Source of the DNA: CAZEQK01 sp964514395
GTDB taxonomy: Bacteria; Bacillota; Bacilli; Tepidibacillales; Tepidibacillaceae
Assembly: GCA_964514395.1 (NCBI GenBank)
Contig: CAZEQK010000029.1
Span: forward strand, 1-40,920
DNA length: 40,920 bases
Direction of reading: 5' to 3'
This document shows positions 15,991 through 24,919 of this stretch, piece after piece; the stretch's first letter is position 1, and each line of letters begins with the position of its first letter. The position numbers and the translations under genes were made by a program. The notes beneath the pieces are model-generated. The model was given only the letters and a program-made list of their open reading frames with translations, did no database searches and was not told where the DNA came from.

Positions 15991-16933
15991 TCTCATACAT
16001 CTCATTCAAAATGAAAATATGAAAATATATAGACGCATTGCTACTTTGGTCATGATAGGTCTTCTAATTCTTTTGGTAATCGTTGTTGGGGTTATAGAAA
16101 ACTACATATCGAGTGATCAAACAAGTAATTGGCGTAGCAATATTGTTGCTGAAAACCAAAGAATGAACCAAATCCTCCAATCCCAAACCTTTGTACCGAA
16201 GGCACAAAAGGATCAATTTGACAAACAGATTGCAATTAATAATTATCGTTTAGAGCATGATATACCACCGATACAATCTAAGACGCTTTGGGGATTTATG
16301 AATGATACAACAAATTTAATAAGCCTTATCACTCTATTTACTATTATTATCGCTGCTGGTAGTGTGGCTGGTGAGTTTTCCTGGGGAACAATCAAGCTTT
16401 TATTAATTCGTCCTGTGATACGTTCTAAAATACTGCTATCGAAATATTTGGCTTCGATTCTATTTGCCTTCATATTACTCGTCATACTCTTTATTAGCTC
16501 CTTTCTCTTTGGTGGTCTTCTATTTGGATTTAAAAATGTGAATTTACCTTATTTATCCTTTACGAATGGGAATGTAGTAGAAACAAATATGGTCTTTCAC
16601 ATCATCAGTCTATATGGCTATAGCACGATTAATTTAGTCATGATGACTACTTTCGCATTTATGATATCAACCGTATTTAGAAGTAGCTCATTAGCCATCG
16701 GCTTAGCAATTTTTCTTATGTTTACAGGAGAACAAATCGTTGTTTTGCTTAGTAAATACCAATGGGTAAAATATCTTCTATTTGCAAACACTGATTTAAC
16801 CCAGTATATCGATGGTGTCCCCCTTGTCAAAGGGATGACCCTGCAATTTTCTATTATCATGCTTGTCCTTTATTTTGTAGCTTTTAATGCGCTTTCTTGG
16901 ATCACCTTCAATAAAAGAGATATCGCTGCATAG
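15977..16933 (+). CDS. ABC-2 type permease, BcrB-like
   Basis: 318 residues. The first span (RRIATLVMIGLLILLVIVV) is followed by an extracellular segment of ~75 residues and then five more spans. FTIIIAAGSVAGEFSWGTIK and LLLIRPVIRSKILLSKYLAS are the conserved ABC-2 core seen in exporters of the BcrB/YtrC type. Start ATG 15977 lies inside the end of the ATPase gene with GGGGGG ahead. It is the last gene of the YtrA-like operon and ends before a terminator at 16982. Confidence 0.88.
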   Translation: MKLSNLIHLIQNENMKIYRRIATLVMIGLLILLVIVVGVIENYISSDQTSNWRSNIVAENQRMNQILQSQTFVPKAQKDQFDKQIAINNYRLEHDIPPIQSKTLWGFMNDTTNLISLITLFTIIIAAGSVAGEFSWGTIKLLLIRPVIRSKILLSKYLASILFAFILLVILFISSFLFGGLLFGFKNVNLPYLSFTNGNVVETNMVFHIISLYGYSTINLVMMTTFAFMISTVFRSSSLAIGLAIFLMFTGEQIVVLLSKYQWVKYLLFANTDLTQYIDGVPLVKGMTLQFSIIMLVLYFVAFNALSWITFNKRDIAA

Positions 16934-16981
16934 ATCATCTGAATAGATAGATTTTAACCTGTACACCTACAGAAAATTTAT

Positions 16982-17001
16982 GCCTACTTTTTTTAGTAGG
17001 C
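16982..17001 (+). terminator. Terminator of the YtrA-like ABC operon
   Basis: GCCTACT / AGTAGGC, a 7-bp stem with a T6 loop, followed by TTTTTT. Confidence 0.85.
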
Positions 17002-17082
17002 TTTTTTATATAAATAGACTGTTCATTTAATTTTTTACCGTTATACTTATTAAGGAACATCATTTGTAGATGGGGGAAGGTT

Positions 17083-18321
17083 ATGCTGAGCTATTTTCGC
17101 GATTTATTCAATCTATCAAAAGGCATACGTAGATTTGTTGCCAGTGAATCTATGCTGGGAATTAGTATAGGTTTATTCGTACTCGTATATAATCTCCATT
17201 TACTACAATTAGGGTTTTCTCCAAATGATATTGGGAAAATAACCTCAATTGGTACCTTAATCATGGGAGTATTATCAGTACCAATCAGCCTCTTAGCCAA
17301 TCATTTAGGTCGAAAAAAGTTATTGGTGACAGGGCTAGTTTTTATGGCTATCGGCTACTTTGTGGTTGCAATAGGGGAATCATATTCTATTATTTTTCTT
17401 GCTCAAATTTTCATTTCTATTGGAATTACATTATTAATAACAAATGAGATTCAGCTATTGTTTTATTACAGTCGTTCGAAAAAAGAGGAAACGAAAGCAT
17501 TTAGCATGTTATTTGCAGTGTTTACGCTTTTTACGGGTGTAGGGACCTTGCTAGGAGGGTTTATTCCTAAATGGTTAGGAGGTCATACAACCGTTTATCA
17601 AAGTTCTCTTATTGTCGCTGCTGCCTTTATGCTTTTAGTAGCCATTGTTAGAGGTATTTTTTTGCCAAAGGAAGAAGGTCCAACACCGAATCAGGTAAAT
17701 CCATTCGCAATGAAAAGATTAAAGGAACAGCTATCTAGCCGTTCCATTTGGATACTTTCTCTTTTTACGTTACTACTTGGTGGAACCTATGCGATTGTCA
17801 TTCCATTTTTAAATATTATCGTCAAATATCGTCTAGATTGGAGTGATGAACTGGTCTCCATGCTACTAACCATCAATGGTCTTTTTCTATTTATAGGCTC
17901 CATCTTAACCCCATATATTCTAGAACGTTTAAGTATAAATAAAGCTTATTTGGTTGCTTATTCCATCAATATTTTGGTATCTGTCCTTTTATTTTTTACA
18001 GTACCAGTATGGTTTTTTGCTTTTTTGCTATTATTCCGAGGTGGAAGCTTTACGCTACTTAGTAACATGGTCGACAGTCAGAGCATGCAAGCTGTTGAAG
18101 AGGAAGAACGTAATCTATTTGCAGGAATAAGAACGGTACTTCGAAGCTTTGGAGCAGCTATTTTTAACTTCATTGCAGGTATTATTTTAAACTTTGAAAA
18201 TTATTATTTACCCTTTTTGATAGCAGCGATACTGTTAATAGTAGGGTCTATCTACTTCTTAGTTTGGGTAAGCCCCATTATTGCTAATAAAGTAAATAAT
18301 AGAGATTTTCATGGTTCATAG
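17083..18321 (+). CDS. MFS transporter
   Basis: 412 residues with 12 predicted membrane spans in two halves joined by a cytoplasmic loop around residues 200-215. The MFS motif A is visible as LANHLGRKKLLVTG between spans 2 and 3. Such proteins are proton-driven exporters of drugs or small metabolites. ATG 17083 follows GGGGGAAGG. It is a single-gene unit after the ABC operon. The substrate cannot be read from sequence. Confidence 0.85.
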   Translation: MLSYFRDLFNLSKGIRRFVASESMLGISIGLFVLVYNLHLLQLGFSPNDIGKITSIGTLIMGVLSVPISLLANHLGRKKLLVTGLVFMAIGYFVVAIGESYSIIFLAQIFISIGITLLITNEIQLLFYYSRSKKEETKAFSMLFAVFTLFTGVGTLLGGFIPKWLGGHTTVYQSSLIVAAAFMLLVAIVRGIFLPKEEGPTPNQVNPFAMKRLKEQLSSRSIWILSLFTLLLGGTYAIVIPFLNIIVKYRLDWSDELVSMLLTINGLFLFIGSILTPYILERLSINKAYLVAYSINILVSVLLFFTVPVWFFAFLLLFRGGSFTLLSNMVDSQSMQAVEEEERNLFAGIRTVLRSFGAAIFNFIAGIILNFENYYLPFLIAAILLIVGSIYFLVWVSPIIANKVNNRDFHGS

Positions 18322-18347
18322 ATTGATGGGTAGATTAGAATATAAAA

Positions 18348-18372
18348 AAGTACCAATCCGAGATTGGTACTT
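18348..18372 (-). terminator. Terminator of the 47-residue ORF (both directions possible)
   Basis: Arms 18348-18358 and 18362-18372, 11 bp perfect, loop CGA. On the minus strand it is followed by TTTTTT, so it best serves the small minus-strand ORF; it may also stop MFS transcription. Confidence 0.7.
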
Positions 18373-18402
18373 ACATATACATAAATAGATATATCAATTA
18401 TT

Positions 18403-18546
18403 TTAATAGGATAAAAGGACTATCCTCTCATTGTCTACCATGATAACAAATTTCCATTCACCATCTTCATGAATTTCTCTAAAAGCAGTGGCCATTTCCC
18501 CATAAAAGTCTATTTCACCAAGCTGTATTGTTTCAATATTATTCAT
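18403..18546 (-). CDS. Small hypothetical protein, 47 residues
   Basis: The minus strand from ATG 18546 reads MNNIETIQLGEIDFYGEMAT, then AFREIHEDGEWKFVIMVDNE and RIVLLSY before the stop at 18403-18405. AGGGGAG lies about eight bases upstream and a terminator follows. The product is acidic and without Cys; the alternation of hydrophobic residues (WKFVIMVDNERIVLLSY) suggests a beta hairpin. It lies alone between an MFS transporter and an amidase, convergent with the former. No family recognised. Confidence 0.55.
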   Translation of the reverse strand: MNNIETIQLGEIDFYGEMATAFREIHEDGEWKFVIMVDNERIVLLSY

Positions 18547-18748
18547 ATTAAAAGCTCCCCTGTTGTATGTTTTTATCCCCTATTATTAATATCGGATAAA
18601 AACAAAAATAATTTAGTATAAAAGCATTAGTTTTTTATTTTTTTTAATAAATCCCCCTCTCTAGATTGAAGTATAATCAATATCTATTATTATGAATATG
18701 ATAGTAGAGGACAAAATATACTTTTTTTTTAAAAAAGGAGGATATCAT

Positions 18749-19519
18749 ATGACTGTGCCTCTCTTAATTATTGACCCAGGTCATGGTGGAAAGGACTCTG
18801 GTGGTGGATCGAATAGTAGTTTTCATGAAAAGGATATGAGTCTTAAAATAAGCTTATATCAGTATAATAGGTTTAAACAGCTTAAGGTACCAATAACAAT
18901 GACAAGGTTTGAAGATGAATATTTATCCCCAGCTATCCGCACAGAAATGGTTAAAAAAAGCGGAGCAAAATACTGTATTTCAAATCATATCAATGCAGCA
19001 GTTCCAGAAGCTAGAGGAGTAGAAACTATTTATTCTATCTATTCAGATAGTAAATTAGCTAAAGATATCTATCAAGCAATTGTTGATGCAGGTATGAATG
19101 CTCGTCGTTATTATTCAAAGGAGAGTGAGGTGAATAGTAGAAAGGATTATTATTACATGCATCGCGAAACTGGTATCGTGGATACGGTAATTATTGAATA
19201 CGGTTTTGCAACAAATCAAATGGATAGTGAATTGCTTATCAACCATTGGAAGCAGTATGCGGAAGCAGTGGTAGAAGCTTTTTGTAGATTTACTGGAATC
19301 ACCTATGAGCCAGAACCTACAAATATAATAGATGAAAATGAACAAAATAATTATCCAACAATAAATGGACGGACAAAAATACAATTTGAGGAAAAGGAAA
19401 TTCCAGCATATCTTACAGATGAAGGAAAGACAATTGTAGAAATTAGAGAAATTGCCAGATTATTAAATATTAATATTGAATGGAATAGCGCAAAGAAAAT
19501 AGTAGAATTAAAAAAATAA
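18749..19519 (+). CDS. N-acetylmuramoyl-L-alanine amidase (Amidase_3), no signal peptide
   Basis: 256 residues from ATG 18749, placed after a near-perfect AAAGGAGGATATC. The catalytic domain (residues 3-175) has the zinc ligands H12 (IDPGHGGKDSGG), E27 (FHEKDM) and H80 (ISNHIN), and the catalytic Glu150 (VIIEYGFATN). It cleaves the bond between muramic acid and the peptide stem of peptidoglycan. Residues ~203-256 (INGRTKIQFEEKEIPAYL, VEIREIARLLNI) look like a copper amine oxidase N-like or similar small domain that may bind the wall. There is no signal peptide, as in B. subtilis CwlC, which is released in sporulation when the mother cell lyses, and as in phage endolysins. No phage genes are near, so a CwlC-like role is favoured. 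Confidence 0.88.
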   Translation: MTVPLLIIDPGHGGKDSGGGSNSSFHEKDMSLKISLYQYNRFKQLKVPITMTRFEDEYLSPAIRTEMVKKSGAKYCISNHINAAVPEARGVETIYSIYSDSKLAKDIYQAIVDAGMNARRYYSKESEVNSRKDYYYMHRETGIVDTVIIEYGFATNQMDSELLINHWKQYAEAVVEAFCRFTGITYEPEPTNIIDENEQNNYPTINGRTKIQFEEKEIPAYLTDEGKTIVEIREIARLLNINIEWNSAKKIVELKK

Positions 19520-19615
19520 TAAATGAACTTTCCTATAAGAAATAGATATAAATTAATAATTAATGTTAAAATTTATATTAATAAAAAGCATATTTTGAGA
19601 AGAAGGGTATATGCC

Positions 19616-20014
19616 ATGAAAAATAATGTAGGGGAATTTTTCACCATTTCAGAGCTAGCTAATGAATTTGAAATATCCACAAGAACAATTAGATATTATG
19701 AAGAGATAGGATTAATCCAGCCTAAAAGGAATAAAAATACTCAACATCGAAGCTATAGTAGAGCAGATCGTGCGAGATTAAAGCTAATATTACGAGGGAA
19801 ACGTTTTGGCTTTACCTTGGATGAAATAAAGGAAATGATAGAGCTTTTTGCAGAAGATCATACTGGAAAAAAACAATTACAAAAAACGATTGAATATGGA
19901 GATAGTAAAATAAAGGAGATTGATCAAAGAATCAATGAACTACAAGAATTAAAGGATGAATTAATAAAATTACGTCGTCAATTTATTGAGAAAATGGATA
20001 GCAATAACAAGTAA
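19616..20014 (+). CDS. MerR-family regulator next to fatty/branched acyl-CoA genes
   Basis: 132 residues from ATG 19616; the frame is open upstream to 19523 but ribosome site and homology start here. The N-terminal helix-turn-helix reads FTISELANEFEISTRTIRYY and EEIGLIQPKR, then RGKRFGFTLDEIKEMIELF, the MerR DNA-binding layout. The C-terminus is a long helix (KKQLQKTIEYGDSKIKEIDQ...) forming the dimer coiled coil; no metal-binding Cys is present, so it senses something other than a metal. The layout and the acyl-CoA dehydrogenase and ligase genes directly downstream resemble LiuR-type repressors of branched-chain or fatty acid breakdown. A 16-bp palindrome in the next promoter is its probable operator. 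Confidence 0.88.
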   Translation: MKNNVGEFFTISELANEFEISTRTIRYYEEIGLIQPKRNKNTQHRSYSRADRARLKLILRGKRFGFTLDEIKEMIELFAEDHTGKKQLQKTIEYGDSKIKEIDQRINELQELKDELIKLRRQFIEKMDSNNK

Positions 20015-20023
20015 AAAGGATGT

Positions 20024-20041
20024 AAAAGGGTAAGCCCTTTT
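20024..20041 (+). terminator. Terminator of the MerR gene
   Basis: AAAAGGG / CCCTTTT with loop TAAG, followed by a run of T's. Confidence 0.85.
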
Positions 20042-20113
20042 TTTTTGTCCGAAAAAATTCTATTGGTAGCATTATTTTTTAGTAAGTAAGATTAAAATAG
20101 TCTAAAAGTTAAA

Positions 20114-20142
20114 TTGACGTTTACGTAAACGTGATTTAAAAT
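20114..20142 (+). promoter_or_regulatory. Promoter with palindromic operator before the acyl-CoA genes
   Basis: TTGACG (20114-20119), a 17-base spacer and TAAAAT (20137-20142). The perfect 16-bp palindrome ACGTTTACGTAAACGT (20117-20132) fills the spacer, so a bound protein would block RNA polymerase. The sequence resembles LiuR-type sites, and a MerR gene ends 100 bases upstream. Confidence 0.75.
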
Positions 20143-20195
20143 GATAATATCAGAATAGTTTGAATATATTATACTGAGAACATGGGGGGAAAAAA

Positions 20196-21431
20196 ATGTA
20201 TGATTTTATGATGAATGAAGAACAAAAAAAATTACGTTCAGAGGCACGGTTATTTGTGAAAAATGTACCGCGTCAGCTAATTCTAGATATGGATGCGGAG
20301 AAGGTTCAGTTTCCTAGAGACTTTATAAGGGATGCAGGTAGGAATAATTTATTAGGATTACGATTTAATAAAGAGTACGGTGGAAGAGAATTAAACTGGG
20401 AATCAGAAATCATTGCATTAGAGGAATTTGGATTTTTGGGGACTGCCCTCGCTTGTCTTTACTCGATGCCTAGTATTGTTGGGGAAGCAATCCATCAGTT
20501 TGGTACACCGTATCAAAAGGAAAAATACTTAGTTCCAACGATTAAAGGGGAAAAATATGCAGCTGAAGGCTTGACCGAGCCTAGAGGAGGTTCTGATTTT
20601 TTTGGTACCACAACCATAGCGAAGAAGGATGGGAATCATTTCATTATTAACGGTCAAAAAAGATTTATTGTTGGAGCGGAAGGGGCAGACTATTTTTTGA
20701 TTTATGCTAGAACAGATGATAGTGTGCCAGCCCATAAAGGAATCACAGCATTTTTAGTTGATAGAACAGAGGATGTTCGTGTGGAATATACCTATGGTTT
20801 GATGGGAACAAGAGGAGGTGGAACAGGAAGGGTTCACTTCAAAAATGCAAGAGTTCCAAAGGAAAATATTGTGGGTAAAGAAAATGGTGCTGGTGAAATA
20901 TTTTATCAAATGATGATACCTGAAAGGATGACGAGTGCAGCTGGTGCATTAGGAATGGCAAAGGCTGCTCTTGATGTAGCAATTAAATATTCGACGAAAC
21001 GGAAAGCATTTGGTCATCACATTAGAGATTTTCAGGGTGTAAACTTTAAGGTTGCAGAAAGCATTACTACCTATGATGCTGCAAGTGCTATTGTTTATAC
21101 TGCAGCAAGGGCAATAGATGGGCATGATAACCCAAGACGAGTTAGGCGATTAGTATCAGAAGCGAAGAAATTTGCAACGGAAGCTGCCTGGAAAATAGTA
21201 GATCATGCGATGCAGATTATGGGTGGAATCGGTTATACCAATGTCTATCCTGTTGAAAAACTCCTTAGGGATGTGCGATTAATTACAATTTGGACAGGAA
21301 CAAATGAAGTCATGAATTTAATTATTCAATCTGAATACTATAAAGAGTTTATGACAGAGGAAGATCACGGTAGAGATGTAGAATTCGATGCTTTAGAAGC
21401 TGACCAGTTAGATGAAAAAATTTATGAATAA
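20196..21431 (+). CDS. Acyl-CoA dehydrogenase
   Basis: 411 residues, a normal length for the FAD-dependent family that oxidises acyl-CoA to 2-enoyl-CoA and passes electrons to ETF. Visible motifs are AEGLTEPRGGSDFFGT (FAD/substrate binding, residues 123-138), KRKAFGHHIRDFQG (268-281), QIMGGIGYTN (340-349) and LLRDVRLITIWTGTNEV (356-372). In the last motif the catalytic Glu of medium-chain enzymes (EGT) is Thr367; instead Glu243 (IPERMTSAAG) sits where isovaleryl-CoA and long-chain dehydrogenases carry their catalytic Glu. With the LiuR-like regulator this favours a branched or long acyl-CoA substrate, though this is inference. It heads an operon with the ligase gene, 16 bases downstream. Confidence 0.9.
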   Translation: MYDFMMNEEQKKLRSEARLFVKNVPRQLILDMDAEKVQFPRDFIRDAGRNNLLGLRFNKEYGGRELNWESEIIALEEFGFLGTALACLYSMPSIVGEAIHQFGTPYQKEKYLVPTIKGEKYAAEGLTEPRGGSDFFGTTTIAKKDGNHFIINGQKRFIVGAEGADYFLIYARTDDSVPAHKGITAFLVDRTEDVRVEYTYGLMGTRGGGTGRVHFKNARVPKENIVGKENGAGEIFYQMMIPERMTSAAGALGMAKAALDVAIKYSTKRKAFGHHIRDFQGVNFKVAESITTYDAASAIVYTAARAIDGHDNPRRVRRLVSEAKKFATEAAWKIVDHAMQIMGGIGYTNVYPVEKLLRDVRLITIWTGTNEVMNLIIQSEYYKEFMTEEDHGRDVEFDALEADQLDEKIYE

Positions 21432-21447
21432 GAGAGGGGACATATAA

Positions 21448-22935
21448 ATGTCTGATTTTGTTCATCAAATGTTAGAGAGAAATGCAAAGAAAAACCCAAA
21501 TGATTTAGCAACGTTATGTCATGTCACCCATACAAAATTAACATGGCTCGAAGAGAATCAACTAGCTAATCAATTGGCAAATTTACTAACAGAGAATGAC
21601 ATAAAACAAAATGATCATGTCGCTATTTTGTTTTCAAATCAGATTGAATTTGTTCTTGCATACTTTGCGGTGTTAAAAACAGGGGCAAGGGTTATTCCGT
21701 TAAATGTTCAGCTGACAGGTAGTGAAATAAAGGAAATAACTCAAGCAATGGATGTGAAGGTCATTCTTTATCATCATGCGTTTGTAGAAAAATTAAAAGA
21801 TATTAGTTTCAAGGTTATATCATTCTCCATCACAGAGAAGGATCAGCTCCAAGGATACAGTAAGGAGAATTTAGATATTAATCTTACTACGGAGGATATC
21901 GCAGAAATCCTATTAACCTCTGGAACAACAGGAAAACCAAAGGGAGTCATGCTTAGTCATCGGGCAGTGTATCAAGCTGGAATGATGATGATCTACGAGA
22001 TGGATATCCATTATAATGATCGTATCCTTCAATTAATGCCGCTTACCCATTCTGCGCCACTTAATTTAATGTTGGTTGGAAGTGTCGCTGCAGGTGCAGT
22101 AAGTATTTTGGATAATTTTTCGCCAGACAAATTACTTGAGCATACACAAACAGATAAGGTGACCCACTTTTTTGGAGCGCCTATTGCTTATTTACTTGCA
22201 CTGAAAATATTACAAACAAAAAATTATGATTTACAATCGATGAAAAAGTGGATCTATGGTGGTGCACCAATGCCAAGTCAGTATCTAACTACCCTACAAA
22301 AACAATTTTCTGGGGATTTTGTAGGAGTTTATGGACTAACTGAAGCAGGTCCAAATGGTTTAGCATTGTACCCTCATGAGCATGAGAAGCATATTGGTAA
22401 AATTGGTAGAAGAGCAACTGTAAATACTGAGTTTAAGGTTGTAGATAATAAGGGTAATAACACAGGGGTAAATCAAGAGGGAGAGATTTTATTAAAAACG
22501 AGTAGCATGATGTCTGGCTATTATAAGAATCCTGAAGCTACAAGAGAGAATATAAAAGAAGGCTGGCTCTATACTGGTGATATCGGAAAAATAGATGAGG
22601 ATGGATATTTACATATCATCGACAGAAAAAAGGATGTCATTATCTCTGGGGGAGTTAACATCTATCCAAGTGAGGTGGAAAAGGCGATAATCAGTCACCC
22701 TGCTGTACAAGATGTTACCGTCATTGGTAAGCCCCATGAGGAATGGGGAGAGACTACGATTGCCATTATTGTAAAAGCAGAGAATGCAGAAGCTACAACG
22801 GATCAAATCAAGGAGACACTTAGAGATAAGCTTGCCAAGTACAAAATACCAAGGGATATTGTATTTGTAGATGAGCTACCACGTAACGCTACTGGTAAAA
22901 TATTAAAGCATGTTTTACGTGAACAGTATAAATAG
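21448..22935 (+). CDS. AMP-forming acyl-CoA synthetase (ligase)
   Basis: 495 residues. The adenylate-forming family motifs are all there: LLTSGTTGKPKGVMLSH (residues 155-171), YGLTEAGPNG, YTGDIGKIDEDGYLHIIDRK and, near the end, RNATGKILK with the catalytic Lys484. It activates a carboxylic acid with ATP to acyl-AMP and transfers it to CoA, giving the substrate for the dehydrogenase encoded just before. ATG 21448 follows GAGAGGGG. No membrane or targeting segment is seen. Chain length and branching of the acid cannot be decided from sequence. Confidence 0.9.
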   Translation: MSDFVHQMLERNAKKNPNDLATLCHVTHTKLTWLEENQLANQLANLLTENDIKQNDHVAILFSNQIEFVLAYFAVLKTGARVIPLNVQLTGSEIKEITQAMDVKVILYHHAFVEKLKDISFKVISFSITEKDQLQGYSKENLDINLTTEDIAEILLTSGTTGKPKGVMLSHRAVYQAGMMMIYEMDIHYNDRILQLMPLTHSAPLNLMLVGSVAAGAVSILDNFSPDKLLEHTQTDKVTHFFGAPIAYLLALKILQTKNYDLQSMKKWIYGGAPMPSQYLTTLQKQFSGDFVGVYGLTEAGPNGLALYPHEHEKHIGKIGRRATVNTEFKVVDNKGNNTGVNQEGEILLKTSSMMSGYYKNPEATRENIKEGWLYTGDIGKIDEDGYLHIIDRKKDVIISGGVNIYPSEVEKAIISHPAVQDVTVIGKPHEEWGETTIAIIVKAENAEATTDQIKETLRDKLAKYKIPRDIVFVDELPRNATGKILKHVLREQYK

Positions 22936-22948
22936 AATGGAAGGGAAG

Positions 22949-22984
22949 AAGGCTAGATGACTTTATTAGTCACTAGCCTTTTTT
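22949..22984 (+). terminator. Terminator of the acyl-CoA operon
   Basis: AAGGCTAG (22949-22956) pairs with CTAGCCTT (22973-22980), with a further TGACT/AGTCA inner stem, followed by TTTT. Confidence 0.85.
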
Positions 22985-22992
22985 AATGTTGA

Positions 22993-23033
22993 TATATCAT
23001 TGTAGATGATATAGACTTACGACCATAGTCGTA
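22993..23033. promoter_or_regulatory. Two short dyads ahead of an MFS gene
   Basis: TATATCAT/ATGATATA (22993-23000 and 23006-23013) and TACGAC/GTCGTA (23018-23023 and 23028-23033) are perfect. They lie 94-134 bases before the MFS start codon and could be regulator sites; no partner regulator is adjacent. Confidence 0.3.
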
Positions 23034-23126
23034 GCTAATATCGATCCAATAGTCGATTTTCGTTTTAAAAAGGTTGGTTTATAGTATATAGTAGAAAGAC
23101 AATATACATAGAAAGTAGGATTTATT

Positions 23127-24383
23127 ATGCGTTTTCGTGATTTTCATAGGACTATTAAAATTCGTATTATCGAATCATTTTTAAGTAGATTTACAGGTGG
23201 AATGATCTTTCCATTTATGGCGATCTATCTTGCAAAGTACTTTGGTGCAACGGTAACAGGTCTATTATTGTTAATCAATGTATCTGTGGGGATAGGAATA
23301 ACCTTTATCGGTGGCTATTATGCAGACCAATTTGGTCGAAAAAAGATTATTTTGTTTGCAGAAACACTGCGGTTTACCGCTTTTTTTATCATGATGCTCT
23401 TTAATTCCCCATGGCTTCATTCTGCAACGATCACTTTTTTGATGATGACGGTAAATAGTATTTGCTGGGGGCTTGCAGGGCCAGCAAATCAAGCGATGCT
23501 CATTGATGTCAGCACACCAGACCAACGAAAGCTTATGTATTCTATTACCTATTGGGCTAATAATTTATCCATCGCGATTGGTGGGGCGCTTGGAGGATTT
23601 TTATTTGAAGCGTACTTATTTCAGCTGCTTATTGGCTTAACGAGTGTCTCATTACTCACAGTGATCCTTATTCGATTCTTTATTGATGAGAGCTATTCAC
23701 CTAATAAAGCGTCACTAAGTGCTATTCAACACATAGAAAAATTATTTGGGAATTATCAAAGGGTTATGAAGGATCGATTATTTGTGTTATTTATTCTAGC
23801 TAGTGTATTTATTATCTCAACTGAATTTCAGCTGACAAATTACATTGGGATTCGTTTAAGTAGTCAGATGCCGTTACAACACTTCTTGTTTTGGGATATT
23901 AATGGTATTAATATGCTAGGTTTTCTTCGGACGGAAAACACTGTTCTCGTTGTCGTATTGATGCTTATTTCTACTAGAATAGTAGAAAGATTTAAGGACA
24001 AGCATGTACTGGTGATAAGCTCCTTCGTATTTGTTATTGGCTATGGTATGATCGCCTACTCTAATAACGTATGGATGCTTGTTCTTATGATGTTCATCCT
24101 AACGGTTGGCGAGGTGTTCCGTGTTCCAGTAAGACAAACTTATTTAGCGGCGCTACCAACTGATGATGCGAGAAGCTCATATATGGCTTTAGCAGGATTG
24201 AATTTTAATTTGGCGATGCTGATTGCTTCTGTAACTGTAAGTATTAGCGCCTTCTTATCAACAACAGTGATGGCTATCCTGATAACAGGGATTGGTTTAT
24301 TAGGTGTAATCATTTATCTCTTTATCCTACCAGGTCTTGAAAAAAGAGTGCAGCATAATGTAACATCTCCTTTCCATGGATAA
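23127..24383 (+). CDS. MFS transporter
   Basis: 418 residues, 12 predicted spans. The motif A loop between spans 2 and 3 reads GGYYADQFGRKKIILF, and span 5 has the AIGGALGGFLFE segment typical of MDR-type MFS exporters. A polar loop after span 6 (SYSPNKASLSAIQHIEK) separates the halves. It begins 190 bases after the acyl-CoA operon terminator and has its own upstream region, so it is likely independent. Shine-Dalgarno GTAGGA is modest. Substrate unknown. Confidence 0.83.
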   Translation: MRFRDFHRTIKIRIIESFLSRFTGGMIFPFMAIYLAKYFGATVTGLLLLINVSVGIGITFIGGYYADQFGRKKIILFAETLRFTAFFIMMLFNSPWLHSATITFLMMTVNSICWGLAGPANQAMLIDVSTPDQRKLMYSITYWANNLSIAIGGALGGFLFEAYLFQLLIGLTSVSLLTVILIRFFIDESYSPNKASLSAIQHIEKLFGNYQRVMKDRLFVLFILASVFIISTEFQLTNYIGIRLSSQMPLQHFLFWDINGINMLGFLRTENTVLVVVLMLISTRIVERFKDKHVLVISSFVFVIGYGMIAYSNNVWMLVLMMFILTVGEVFRVPVRQTYLAALPTDDARSSYMALAGLNFNLAMLIASVTVSISAFLSTTVMAILITGIGLLGVIIYLFILPGLEKRVQHNVTSPFHG

Positions 24384-24429
24384 TAGACTACATATAGGAA
24401 GAGTCCTTTAATTATAGGGGAGGAGACAT

Positions 24430-24852
24430 ATGCAGTATTATTATGGGGATAAAATGCCCTTAAGGATATTAGATGAAGCTGAATTTTGGAAGCATCAGGA
24501 AAAGGAGCATACGGTTGTCATTAGACAAATTGCATCAAATTTGGAAAGGGAATATATAGAGAACTTGAAAAAGTGGGAGGAATCCTTTGCAAAAACAAAG
24601 GGTCGTGTGGTTAGTTTAATTGAAGCCGTTAATCGCGCAAGAGGAAATATCAGTCCTGAAATCTATCAGGAGATCATGCAGATGATCAGTTTTTCAAGTC
24701 ATCAAAGTAAAAAATTCATAAAATTTCTTCACACATTAAAAATTGAAAGTAAAGCTGTAAAAGATAATTTTATTACTATTACCGTTATTAATCATATTAA
24801 ACGGGAATCAGAATATTATGTTGGTGTAACAAAAGCCATATTACAAGGCTAA
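24430..24852 (+). CDS. DUF2935-like helical protein
   Basis: 140 residues, fully alpha-helical by pattern. The segments LDEAEFWKHQEKEHTVVIRQI and INHIKRESEYYVGVTKAIL contain the spaced Glu and His residues (E-x-x-F-W...E-H and H-x-x-R-E-x-x-Y-Y) of DUF2935, a family related to ferritin-like or hemerythrin-like four-helix bundles in Bacillota. Usual family members have two such domains and are ~260 residues, so this is a single-domain, half-length version. GGGGAGGAG precedes ATG 24430. Function unknown; metal binding is conceivable. Confidence 0.6.
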   Translation: MQYYYGDKMPLRILDEAEFWKHQEKEHTVVIRQIASNLEREYIENLKKWEESFAKTKGRVVSLIEAVNRARGNISPEIYQEIMQMISFSSHQSKKFIKFLHTLKIESKAVKDNFITITVINHIKRESEYYVGVTKAILQG

Positions 24853-24886
24853 AGTCTCAAGTTTATAGATTTTATCTAAAAACAGA

Positions 24887-24911
24887 AGGCACTCATCAAA
24901 GATGAGTGCCT
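24887..24911. terminator. Bidirectional terminator between convergent genes
   Basis: Perfect 11-bp stem AGGCACTCATC / GATGAGTGCCT, loop AAA. It can end both the DUF2935-like gene and the SQR-like gene on the minus strand. Confidence 0.85.
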
Positions 24912-24919
24912 CTTATACT

